5,772 nucleotides of DNA from Candidatus Methanolliviera sp. GoM_oil (GCA_902158735.1 CABGHG010000114.1:1-5772), one strand, 5' to 3'; shown: positions 1-5,682, numbered from the stretch's first letter. Numbers and translations are program-made. The notes: a model not told the origin generated them from the letters alone.

Positions 1-217
1 GTTTTACTTTTACTAAATCATTTTTATTTTGCTTTGAATCTAAAACCCATTGATCTCTGATCTCTCTTGGATAATCTAAATATTGAAGACCGATCAAAGA
101 GCCATACTTCCAGAAGATATAATTTTTAACGTCTGAATATCTCTCAGCTATCTTTTTAAGCTCTTCGGCTTTCTTTTGGGTTGCTATTAGACTATAATTT
201 TTAACTGTTTTTTTCAT
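1..217 (-). CDS. N-terminal part of a TnpB-like transposon nuclease (runs off left edge)
   Basis: The minus strand opens with ATG at 217 and stays open to the window edge (72 codons). A GTGAG ribosome-binding site (plus 223-227) lies 5 nt upstream. The product starts MKKTVKNYSLIATQKKAEEL, and residues 30-38 read VKNYIFWKY, followed by a YP at 49-50. From memory, the pattern K-N-Y-x-L-x-A-T followed by V-K-N-Y-x-F and a Tyr-Pro segment resembles the N-terminal part of one group of TnpB/OrfB proteins of IS200/IS605-type elements, which act as RNA-guided nucleases. The RuvC catalytic residues would lie outside the window, so activity cannot be judged. The local base composition is AT-rich compared with the ligase and GNAT genes, which fits a mobile or recently acquired gene. 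It could also be an unrelated small lysine-rich protein. The family call is moderate. Confidence 0.5.
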   Translation of the reverse strand, partial: MKKTVKNYSLIATQKKAEELKKIAERYSDVKNYIFWKYGSLIGLQYLDYPREIRDQWVLDSKQNKNDLVKVK

Positions 218-291
218 TTTGTCTCACTATGCTATATGTTTTAGATAATCTATAAACTTTTCTATATAATTCTATAAATTTCTCTTAACTG
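218..291 (-). promoter_or_regulatory. AT-rich upstream region of the tnpB-like gene
   Basis: This spacer holds two copies of TCTATAAA (249-256 and 271-278). Read on the minus strand these give TTTATA boxes 34 and 56 nt upstream of the ATG at 217. The nearer one would place the start of transcription about 10 nt before the start codon, with the GTGAG site at the very 5' end of the message. The spacer begins directly after the TAA that ends the broken acylphosphatase gene, and both are on the same strand. If the first gene belongs to a transposon, the element boundary should lie here. I see no terminal inverted repeat, which IS200/IS605 relatives would not have in any case. The promoter call rests only on A/T-rich matches. 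Confidence 0.3.
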
Positions 292-321
292 TTATCGACC
301 TCTTATCTCTTCAAGCGTTTC

Positions 322-401
322 ATCCTGATTACCAATCATCTGATCCTGATTACCAATCATCTAATCCTGATTACCGATCATCTGATCCTGATTACCGAGC
401 A
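322..401. repeat. 21-bp tandem repeat, nearly four copies
   Basis: The unit starts ATCCTGATTACC and recurs at 322, 343, 364 and 385, the last copy being partial. Copies differ only at single positions: A or G after TTACC, and G or A at the last base. Because the unit is 21 bp, it encodes seven residues per copy on the minus strand (GNQDQMI). It is thus the coding repeat of the acylphosphatase gene tail and not an independent element. One copy has CAG changed to TAG (minus strand at 361-363). Confidence 0.9.
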
Positions 402-502
402 CCTCGCGCCTCGTCTCCCTTTATCTCTCTCAACGTCTCGTCTTGTTTCTCGATCATATTAAGCATGATCGGTATCGCCTTTCCCCAGTGCTCCATCTGG
501 AA

Positions 503-652
503 CGTAGTCGCAAATCAAAGATTTGCGTATGCAACGAAATCTTTGATTTCGTGCCGTGAAAATGCAATCAAATCTCTGATTTGGTGCACGCAAAATGAAA
601 CATTTTGCTGTGGAACATTTTCACATGCCAAAAATCTCCGATTTTTGAGCAC
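503..652. repeat. Cluster of short palindromes, partly nested, inserted in a gene
   Basis: Within 150 bp there are five perfect stems closed by 3-nt loops: 509-527 (8 bp, loop AAA), 534-552 (8 bp, loop TTT), 569-583 (6 bp, loop TCT), 590-608 (8 bp, loop AAA) and 629-647 (8 bp, loop TCC). A sixth 9-bp stem (556-564 with 616-624) encloses the third and fourth, and a 7-bp stem GTATGCA/TGCATAC (527-533 with 654-660) encloses all but the first. Four hairpins share the core AAATC-NNN-GATTT. The fourth has AAAATG-NNN-CATTTT, and the enclosing sixth stem also pairs AAAATG with CATTTT. The block has exactly 50 codons' length, so the host frame is kept on both sides. Folding of either strand would give a branched, cloverleaf-like structure. 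It may be nested small palindromic insertion elements or one compact non-autonomous element. No coding capacity of its own is evident. Confidence 0.8.
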
Positions 653-931
653 CTGCATACACCTCTCTATCGGTGGGACGGTGTTTTTATAATCTGCATA
701 TTTTATTTCTTCAATTATCACTCCATCCGGTATCTGCGTGTTAATTCTCTCTTTTAATGCGTTTAGTATCTCTTCTTCTGCATCTATTAAACACACAACG
801 CTTTCTTTACCTTCCATAAAAGTATTGAAGACATTAAATCTGTCTGTTCCAAACTCAAGTGCGATATTTGTGAGAAAGACTCGATAACCGATGTCGTGCA
901 CCCTTCCAGATATCATCGCCTTTAATCTCAT

Positions 932-1170
932 CCTACCTTCCTTATCTCATCTTCTCCGATACTTATAGTTTGCCGAATCTCGATCTTGCCCGGGTCTTTC
1001 TATCCTCTTCACAAAATTGTAGAGGTGATGTTTTCAGAGACGCAAAAGACGTCTCGAGCCGAAAGAAGAAGTCCAGAAAATCCCGCTTTATGAGTTCCAA
1101 AGTAATCGGTCAAAAATCCGACACCCCCAAAGTCCCCTTGGCCAATCTTATCCTTAAAATTTGAAAAGAT
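932..1170. other. Intergenic region without a convincing gene
   Basis: This 239-bp stretch separates the ligase stop from the acylphosphatase start, both on the minus strand. Near its left end, the minus strand reads ACTATAAG (plus 962-969), a weak TATA candidate about 30 nt before the acylphosphatase ATG. A hairpin with a 6-bp stem, GAGACG/CGTCTC with a 7-nt loop, lies at 1037-1055. Just past the ligase stop the minus strand has two T4 runs (around 1155-1169), which could be a weak terminator. The plus strand is open for 64 codons from a TTG at 970, but it lacks a ribosome-binding site and any recognisable domain. Confidence 0.5.
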
Positions 1171-3075
1171 TTACCTTATTCTCTTCCCCATCTCTTCATC
1201 CCTCAATCTTTGCTTGAATATCTTCTCCGCGACCGTTTTCGGAATATCCTCCCTGATCTCAACGGACTTAGGAACGGCGTAAGGTGCGACCTTTCCCTTT
1301 AGATAATTTATTATGTCCTCTTCATTTATCTTTCCTTTGTACGCTGGCAGTGGGACTGCAAAGACCTTTATTCTCTCACTCTCCGGCCGCTCCGGATCTG
1401 GAATACCAACCGTCGCGACCTCATCTATTCCCTCTAGCCCGTATAATAGGTCATCTATCTCCCTCGTATATACCTTGTATCCCGAGACGTTCACCATATC
1501 CTTCGTTCGATCGACGATGTACGTGCGGCCCCACTCATCGAGTCTCACAACGTCTCCCGTATGTACGAATCCCTCCTCGTCTAATCCTGATCCGACATCA
1601 GGCCAGTATCCAAGCATCTTCCAGGGAGCATCCAGACACATCTCTCCCCTCTTTCCCTCTTTTATAACCTTCTCCATCGGTATCGTCTCTCCCGTGTCCT
1701 CATCGACGATCTTCACCTTCACGTCCGGCATTGGCATACCCGCCGAACCCGTAAGTTCCTTTTTTCTACCAGATGGAGTTGTGATCATATTTTTAGATAT
1801 AAATGCTATCAATGTGTTAAAAAAGGATCCGAGTCTATCTGGACCGACCATCCTTATTGCCATCCCAATCAGCGGCGCAAGTCCCGGCAGACTTGCCATC
1901 CTGTCCAGTAATCCAAAGACCTTTTTGACGGTATCCATGCTTCCAAGCACCGGAAGGAGAACGGAAGCCATGGACAGAAAATGTGTGATCGGGATCTCGG
2001 ATAGCCCATAAGCCTCTCCCACTATCGATCCCGTCTTCTTCTCAACACCCTTCTGAACTTCCGGGGCGATTGCCATCGAGGCGGACGCAAGGATCATCCC
2101 GAGATTATTCGCCTTCTTCTCTTTGAGGAGTTTCATATAATAAGTCGGCGTCCCGGCGCAGAGAAGCGGATGGTATCTCTTTGCCAATCTAATGATTTCC
2201 TTTATATCCCTCGGATCTTTCTGCAGGAGCACGGCAGATCCAAAGGCAAGAAACGCGGGCGTTATTCCGTGGCCATAGATGTGAAATAGTGGAGAGGGCA
2301 TGATAATTCTCACAGGCAGTCCAACTCTCTTGAGCAAAGATACGACAGACTGCGGCATCAGCGATCCAAAGCAGGAAGTTATCACCGCGACCAACCCATA
2401 GTGAGATAACATAGCGCCCTTCGGATCACCGGTGGTCCCACCGGTGAATGATAGTAATAGAACATCCTTCTTTGGATCTATATGAACATTCGGAGGATTT
2501 GGAGGATACTTCTCGATCAGATCGGTGAACCATGTTATCCCAGCCTCTTCTTTGTGTTTTGGAGGATCTGATGAGAAATCTTCGGTATGCGTCAGTATCA
2601 TATCTTTTATGTTTGCCTTCTCTGATGCCTTTTTTACCTTATCGATGATGTCTCCATCTTTCACGTTCGTATGGACAGATATCACTGTCTTCACGTCTGC
2701 TCTGGTGAATTTATCCGCCAAACCATCGACGGAGTCAAGGATGCTGGCGGAGAGATGTATCGCTCCCAGCTCCGCTATGGCAAAGTCCGATATCATAAAT
2801 TGTATCGAGGTCGGAAGAACGGTCGCAACAACATCTCCTTTTTTTATGCCGAGATCTGCAAGGGCAGTTGCGAATCTGTCCACTTTTTCTTTCAACTCTC
2901 TAAATGTCATCTCGTAGTCGAACTGGACGAGTGCCAAATTATTCGGATATTTTTTGGCCGGCATATCCAGACAATACTCCGTATAGGAAACTTTTGGGTA
3001 CGGCTCTAACGTTTCTGGCGTCTTCTGTATATCATACAACCTAAACCACGGTCTTTCAACATATTTATCATCCAT
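1171..3075 (-). CDS. Acyl-CoA ligase / AMP-dependent synthetase (ANL superfamily)
   Basis: This 634-residue protein should activate a carboxylic acid with ATP to an acyl-adenylate and then load it onto CoA, probably in the cytoplasm. The adenylation motifs occur in order: phosphate-binding loop LSFTGGTTGDPKG at 208-220; YGLSE at 356-360; HTGD at 505-508; the hinge region DRTKDMVNVSGYKV at 522-535; and PKTVAEKIFKQRLR at 612-625, where Lys618 is the expected catalytic lysine (the usual preceding Gly is Glu617). The chain is longer than the roughly 500-570 residues common in the family. The excess lies mainly between YGLSE and GSAGMPMPDV (residues 361-450), a hydrophobic, Met/Leu-rich stretch. 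The start is supported by GGGAGA (plus 3082-3087) 6 nt before the ATG. The gene is divergent from two GNAT genes. The substrate cannot be read from sequence. A medium- or long-chain acid is possible given the hydrophobic insert, but this is inference. Confidence 0.92.
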   Translation of the reverse strand: MDDKYVERPWFRLYDIQKTPETLEPYPKVSYTEYCLDMPAKKYPNNLALVQFDYEMTFRELKEKVDRFATALADLGIKKGDVVATVLPTSIQFMISDFAIAELGAIHLSASILDSVDGLADKFTRADVKTVISVHTNVKDGDIIDKVKKASEKANIKDMILTHTEDFSSDPPKHKEEAGITWFTDLIEKYPPNPPNVHIDPKKDVLLLSFTGGTTGDPKGAMLSHYGLVAVITSCFGSLMPQSVVSLLKRVGLPVRIIMPSPLFHIYGHGITPAFLAFGSAVLLQKDPRDIKEIIRLAKRYHPLLCAGTPTYYMKLLKEKKANNLGMILASASMAIAPEVQKGVEKKTGSIVGEAYGLSEIPITHFLSMASVLLPVLGSMDTVKKVFGLLDRMASLPGLAPLIGMAIRMVGPDRLGSFFNTLIAFISKNMITTPSGRKKELTGSAGMPMPDVKVKIVDEDTGETIPMEKVIKEGKRGEMCLDAPWKMLGYWPDVGSGLDEEGFVHTGDVVRLDEWGRTYIVDRTKDMVNVSGYKVYTREIDDLLYGLEGIDEVATVGIPDPERPESERIKVFAVPLPAYKGKINEEDIINYLKGKVAPYAVPKSVEIREDIPKTVAEKIFKQRLRDEEMGKRIR

Positions 3076-3081
3076 TAAATA

Positions 3082-3087
3082 TCTCCC
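3082..3087 (-). promoter_or_regulatory. Ribosome-binding site of the ligase gene
   Basis: GGGAGA on the minus strand, 6 nt before ATG 3075, is a good match to the anti-Shine-Dalgarno sequence and fixes the start choice. Confidence 0.7.
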
Positions 3088-3097
3088 GCTGACTAGT

Positions 3098-3120
3098 TGA
3101 GGTAAAGATCGGATACCTCA
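3098..3120. promoter_or_regulatory. Perfect 7+7 dyad near the ligase transcription start
   Basis: TGAGGTA (3098-3104) and TACCTCA (3114-3120) are exact inverted repeats around a 9-bp spacer. The dyad lies 16 bp downstream of the candidate minus-strand TATA box, so it covers the expected transcription start or the first bases of the leader, and lies before the ribosome-binding site. A dimeric repressor bound here would block the ligase promoter. Alternatively the RNA could form a 5'-leader hairpin. No regulator gene is present in the window. Confidence 0.5.
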
Positions 3121-3135
3121 CAAACAGAAACATAT

Positions 3136-3143
3136 AATATAAA
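3136..3143 (-). promoter_or_regulatory. TATA box for the ligase gene
   Basis: The minus strand reads ACAAAAATTTATATTAT here, with an A-rich BRE-like segment before TTTATATT. Transcription would start about 26 nt downstream, near 3113, giving a leader of roughly 38 nt that contains the GGGAGA site. Confidence 0.55.
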
Positions 3144-3188
3144 TTTTTGTGTTGTCCAGATAAGAAGCGTCCTGACTTGCGGCAACAA

Positions 3189-3196
3189 TTTATATA
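3189..3196 (+). promoter_or_regulatory. TATA box for the first GNAT gene, probably leaderless
   Basis: TTTATATA is centred about 28 nt before ATG 3221, so the archaeal transcription start would fall at or within a few bases of the start codon. A GAGAGG at 3203-3208 is 12 nt from the ATG, which is far for a ribosome-binding site. Together these favour a leaderless message. Confidence 0.6.
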
Positions 3197-3220
3197 TGCA
3201 AAGAGAGGAATCCTTAAACA

Positions 3221-4378
3221 ATGAGCGAAGAAATTATATCTCTTGGAACTTCCACGAGAGGAAAGAGCGGGAAAATCTGGAGGGATGTCGAGAGGAACGT
3301 TGCAAGATACGATCCGAACTACTTCTTTATGTTCAATCTCAACCCTCAGTCTTCTAAAGAAGAGATTGAGAAGGAGTTCTTCGCAATATTAGTCGATGGA
3401 GACTACGTTGGAAGGGCTTCTGTAGCATTGGATAAGCGTTTGAAGATTGGAGGAGAGGGAAAAAAGGTCGGATTCATCGAGGACTTCATGGTGCGCGAGG
3501 ATTACAAAGATCATGCAGATTTACTCATCGAGCAATGTTTAGCAGTGTTGAAGGTGAAAGGCGTCGAAGAGGTGATGGTCAAGGGAAGCTCACTCCCAGC
3601 GTTACAGACGGAGGGATATGGAGAGGTTCCACCGTATGGATGCCCCTATAATCCTCCCTGGTACGTGGATCTATTCGAGAGAAACGGATTTTTAAAGACG
3701 AAGAAGGCGGCGAACTATCGCATAAAGATTCCTAAAATATCGGATGAGGCAAAGAATAGGGGGGAGGGTCTGCTCGAGGAGTACGGCTGGGAGATGAGAA
3801 AGCTCAATATGAGGGACAAGAAAGAGCTTAAGGAGTACACCGATCTGATGAAGGATGTGTACATGGGTCGTTTCTTGGGCTGGGAGATGCCAGGAATGAA
3901 TCTTGAGAGATTATCTCGTGTTAGATTATTCTTCAGCAGTATCGGCGCCTATCTGATGAGGAATCTCAATTGGTGCGCCTTCGAGAACGGAAAGATGGTC
4001 TTCTGCATCTCCTTTCATCCAGACCCCAACGCCGCCCTGTACAATCTGACCTCGGGAAAGACGGGATTCATATCCGGGCTGAAGATAATCGGATTACCGC
4101 TCGCCACGCGTAGGACGAAGCGATACGTGATGGGCGGGGTTGCAGTGTCGAAGGATCTGCGGGGTAGAGGACTTGGAAGTGGGATGATGCAGTGGGGGAT
4201 GGACCTTATAAAATCGTCGTTCCTTGAAAATATGGAGGAGATGGATACCGGACCGACCATGATGGAGAATATGCCCCCCGTGCAACTGATGAAAGCGCTT
4301 CTAGAGTCGTACGATTGCGAGCTCTCGTATATGGAGTACGTCATGATGGTGCGCACGTTCGAAGAGGAGAACGTATAA
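3221..4378 (+). CDS. Two-domain GNAT acyltransferase, YghO-like (paralog 1)
   Basis: The 385-residue product has two GNAT-type halves. The N-terminal half (about 50-170) contains EFFAILVDGDYVGRASVAL, then VGFIEDFMVRED in the place of the acyl-CoA-binding strand, without the usual R-x-x-G-x-G loop. It continues with GYGEVPPYGCPYNPPWYVDL and FERNGFLKT; from memory the YNPPxY...L...GF.K pattern is typical of bacterial YghO-like N-acetyltransferases. The C-terminal half (about 190-380) has GGVAVSKDLRGRGLGSG at 305-321, where R314-G-R-G317-L-G319 fits the canonical acyl-CoA pyrophosphate-binding motif, so this half is probably the catalytic one. GNAT enzymes move an acyl group from acyl-CoA to an amine; acceptor and chain length are unknown here. 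There is no signal peptide or transmembrane segment. It is followed after 25 nt by a tandem paralog and is divergent from the acyl-CoA ligase. Confidence 0.8.
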   Translation: MSEEIISLGTSTRGKSGKIWRDVERNVARYDPNYFFMFNLNPQSSKEEIEKEFFAILVDGDYVGRASVALDKRLKIGGEGKKVGFIEDFMVREDYKDHADLLIEQCLAVLKVKGVEEVMVKGSSLPALQTEGYGEVPPYGCPYNPPWYVDLFERNGFLKTKKAANYRIKIPKISDEAKNRGEGLLEEYGWEMRKLNMRDKKELKEYTDLMKDVYMGRFLGWEMPGMNLERLSRVRLFFSSIGAYLMRNLNWCAFENGKMVFCISFHPDPNAALYNLTSGKTGFISGLKIIGLPLATRRTKRYVMGGVAVSKDLRGRGLGSGMMQWGMDLIKSSFLENMEEMDTGPTMMENMPPVQLMKALLESYDCELSYMEYVMMVRTFEEENV

Positions 4379-4380
4379 AT
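4374..4380 (+). promoter_or_regulatory. Possible internal TATA box before the second GNAT gene
   Basis: TATAAAT overlaps the stop codon of the first GNAT gene and is centred about 27 nt before ATG 4404, the spacing expected for a leaderless archaeal start. Co-transcription from the upstream promoter is also likely given the short gap, so this may be a secondary promoter or chance. Confidence 0.3.
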
Positions 4381-4403
4381 AAGAAGAGAAAAGCTTTTGA
4401 GTG

Positions 4404-5645
4404 ATGAGCAAAGAAGTCATATCTCTTGGAACTTCCACGAAACCTTCTCCCAGAGGGAATAGTGGAAGGATCTGGAGGGAGGTCGAGAGGAACGTTGCAA
4501 GATGCGATCCGAACTACTTACTTCTCTCAAATATTCTACCTGAGGGAGGAGATTTTGATAGGGAGTTCTTTGCACTCTTAGTCGATGGAGATCACGTCGG
4601 AAGGGCTTCTGCGGCTTTTAATAAAAATTTAGAGGACGTTGGATTCATCGAGGACTTTATGGTGCGCGAAGATCAGAAAGATTTCGTGGATCCACTCATC
4701 GAGCGATGCCTATCCGTGTTGAAGGATAAGGGCGTTAAAGAGGTGATGGTCAAGGGAAGCTCACTTCCGGCGCTGCAGATGGAAGGATATGGAGAGGTTC
4801 CACCGTATGGCTGTCCCAATAATCCTTCTTGGTACGTTGATCTCTTCGAGAGAAACGGATTTTTAAAGACAGGAGAGTGGACATTTTTCAATCTCAAACT
4901 CCCTGAAATTTCAAAAGATGATGCGAGAAAGTTTGAGGAAACACTCGATCATCTGGGAATAAAGTTGAGACCGCTTAAGGTGAGGGATCCAAAAGATATT
5001 ATGGCATTCAACGATCTTATGTATGAGACGAATGCACAACCTTACATGAATATCAATCCTATGAGAGACAAAAAGATCTCACGTTTCAGTCTCTTCATCG
5101 GTTCTATGATTATGCACTTCCGAAAGATGAAGACCTTCGTCGGTATCGATAAAAACGGAGAGATGGTCTTATTTATGGGCTATTTTCCAGATTTCAACCG
5201 TGCGATGGTACCTTTAAATGCCGCATGGAAGAGATCTTTAGATCCTCAGGAGAAGGGGAGCGTATTGTCCAACTTATATCATTCTCTCAAAGTTCCATTT
5301 GCCATTCGTCGGGTGAGAACATGCCGAGAGCTCGGGGTAGGATTAAAGGTTCCAACGCACTCTCCCTCCACAAACTATTCTTCGAGCTATTCGGAGGCAT
5401 GCCGAGATATCGGGGTCGGGTCTGCGGAAGGGGCGAGTGGAGATATAATGATAGCGGATCTTCTAAATTATTTTATCTACTTGATAAAGAAGGATGGATA
5501 CAAGGAGATAACCGCAGGTGCGCTGATATCTGCCAACGTGCGTATGCAAGACCTCTCAAATTTTATCGGGGAATATGCGGGTGCGATTCCCGCGTTCAGA
5601 TACGCCTCCTTCACGTATAATTTTAAAGACGAAGAGGAGGCTTGA
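4404..5645 (+). CDS. Two-domain GNAT acyltransferase, YghO-like (paralog 2)
   Basis: This is a tandem paralog of the preceding gene. A GTG at 4401 is also in frame, but ATG 4404 aligns exactly with the paralog start (MSKEVISLGTST against MSEEIISLGTST), so I prefer 4404 (413 residues). Numbering here counts from the GTG. Residues 80-157 match the paralog at 67 of 78 positions by hand alignment, including GYGEVPPYGCP and FERNGFLKT. After that point similarity drops sharply, though the two remain alignable. In the C-terminal half a 26-residue segment (about 308-333) is flanked by CRELGVG and CRDIGVG, and the canonical RGRGxG loop of the paralog is replaced by SAEGASGDIM. R335-D-I-G-V-G could serve as a substitute loop. 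Acyl-CoA binding in this half is therefore doubtful, and the protein may have a different activity or be a partner subunit of paralog 1. The end of the chain is acidic (KDEEEA). Confidence 0.78.
   Translation: MSKEVISLGTSTKPSPRGNSGRIWREVERNVARCDPNYLLLSNILPEGGDFDREFFALLVDGDHVGRASAAFNKNLEDVGFIEDFMVREDQKDFVDPLIERCLSVLKDKGVKEVMVKGSSLPALQMEGYGEVPPYGCPNNPSWYVDLFERNGFLKTGEWTFFNLKLPEISKDDARKFEETLDHLGIKLRPLKVRDPKDIMAFNDLMYETNAQPYMNINPMRDKKISRFSLFIGSMIMHFRKMKTFVGIDKNGEMVLFMGYFPDFNRAMVPLNAAWKRSLDPQEKGSVLSNLYHSLKVPFAIRRVRTCRELGVGLKVPTHSPSTNYSSSYSEACRDIGVGSAEGASGDIMIADLLNYFIYLIKKDGYKEITAGALISANVRMQDLSNFIGEYAGAIPAFRYASFTYNFKDEEEA
5320..5419 (+). repeat. In-frame direct repeat pair flanking a 78-bp insert
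   Basis: Two 22-bp copies beginning CATGCCGAGA (5320-5341 and 5398-5419) agree at 19 of 22 bases and start 78 bp (26 codons) apart in the same frame. Each carries a small self-complementary core, CCGAG-AG-CTCGG in the first and CCGA-GATA-TCGG in the second. The first paralog has no counterpart to the intervening residues, which points to a duplication or insertion specific to this gene. Confidence 0.6.
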
Positions 5646-5666
5646 GTTGAAGTAGAGTAAAAATGG

Positions 5667-5682
5667 AAGATTTTCAAATCTT
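5667..5682 (+). repeat. Short palindrome downstream of the GNAT pair
   Basis: AAGATTT and AAATCTT form an exact 7-bp inverted repeat around TC, 22 bp after the last GNAT stop. Its arms contain GATTT and AAATC, the same pentamers as the palindromes at 503-652 but in the opposite order, so kinship is not shown. It could be part of a 3'-end structure for the GNAT transcript. Confidence 0.4.

Larger units (their letters stand above)
292..931 (-). pseudogene. Broken acylphosphatase-domain gene with charged repeat tail
   Basis: The gene begins at ATG 931 with a purine-rich GGAAGGTAGG directly upstream. Residues 1-92 form an acylphosphatase-type domain: GRVHDIGYR at 9-17 matches the phosphate-binding loop with Arg17 as the expected catalytic arginine, and Asn33 or Asn36 may be the catalytic asparagine. 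After PPIERCMQ the coding sequence enters an inserted palindrome cluster (about 503-652) and stops at TGA 515-517. Beyond the insertion the same frame resumes as FQMEHWGKAIP, then QDETLREIK. Next, an apparent extra G in the run at 417-419 shifts the frame. The new frame gives ETRREVLGNQD, then 7-residue GNQDQMI repeats with an in-frame TAG (361-363), ending at TAA 292-294. Undamaged, the protein would be an acylphosphatase domain with a long charged, probably helical tail. Acylphosphatases hydrolyse acyl phosphates, but no full product can be made here. A truncated 138-residue protein with an intact domain could still be translated. Confidence 0.75.

Noticed and set aside
361..363. In-frame TAG in the GNQDQMI repeat as a pyrrolysine codon
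   Set aside because: It is a single C-to-T change of a CAG present in sister copies, and the same gene also has a frameshift and a TGA, so decay is the simpler reading.
322..401. Regular 21-bp repeats as a possible CRISPR array
   Set aside because: The copies are directly adjacent with no spacers, are a multiple of three in length, and encode a seven-residue protein repeat.
527..660. The cloverleaf-like fold of the palindrome cluster as a tRNA
   Set aside because: At about 134 nt it is too long, has no acceptor CCA region, T-loop or anticodon-arm consensus, and its stems are self-similar A/T palindromes.
465..692. Plus-strand open frame of 75 codons across the palindrome cluster
   Set aside because: It is largely translated palindromes and antisense of the acylphosphatase gene; there is no ribosome-binding site or domain.
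970..1164. Plus-strand open frame of 64 codons in the gap between the ligase and acylphosphatase genes
   Set aside because: TTG start, no ribosome-binding site, low-complexity basic composition and no recognisable motif.
1284..2011. Long plus-strand open frames opposite the ligase gene
   Set aside because: They are antisense to clear adenylation motifs; their Ser/Pro/Thr-rich content is typical of a shadow frame.
2525..3009. Plus-strand open frames opposite the N-terminal part of the ligase gene
   Set aside because: Antisense shadows of a strongly supported gene, with no start signals.
4015..4356. Minus-strand open frames opposite the C-terminal half of the first GNAT gene
   Set aside because: Antisense to the conserved RGRGLG region; no ribosome-binding site and no domain.
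5667..5682. Palindrome after the GNAT pair as another member of the 503-652 palindrome family
   Set aside because: The pentamers are in the reverse order (GATTT then AAATC) with a 2-nt centre, and A/T-rich palindromes of this size can arise by chance.
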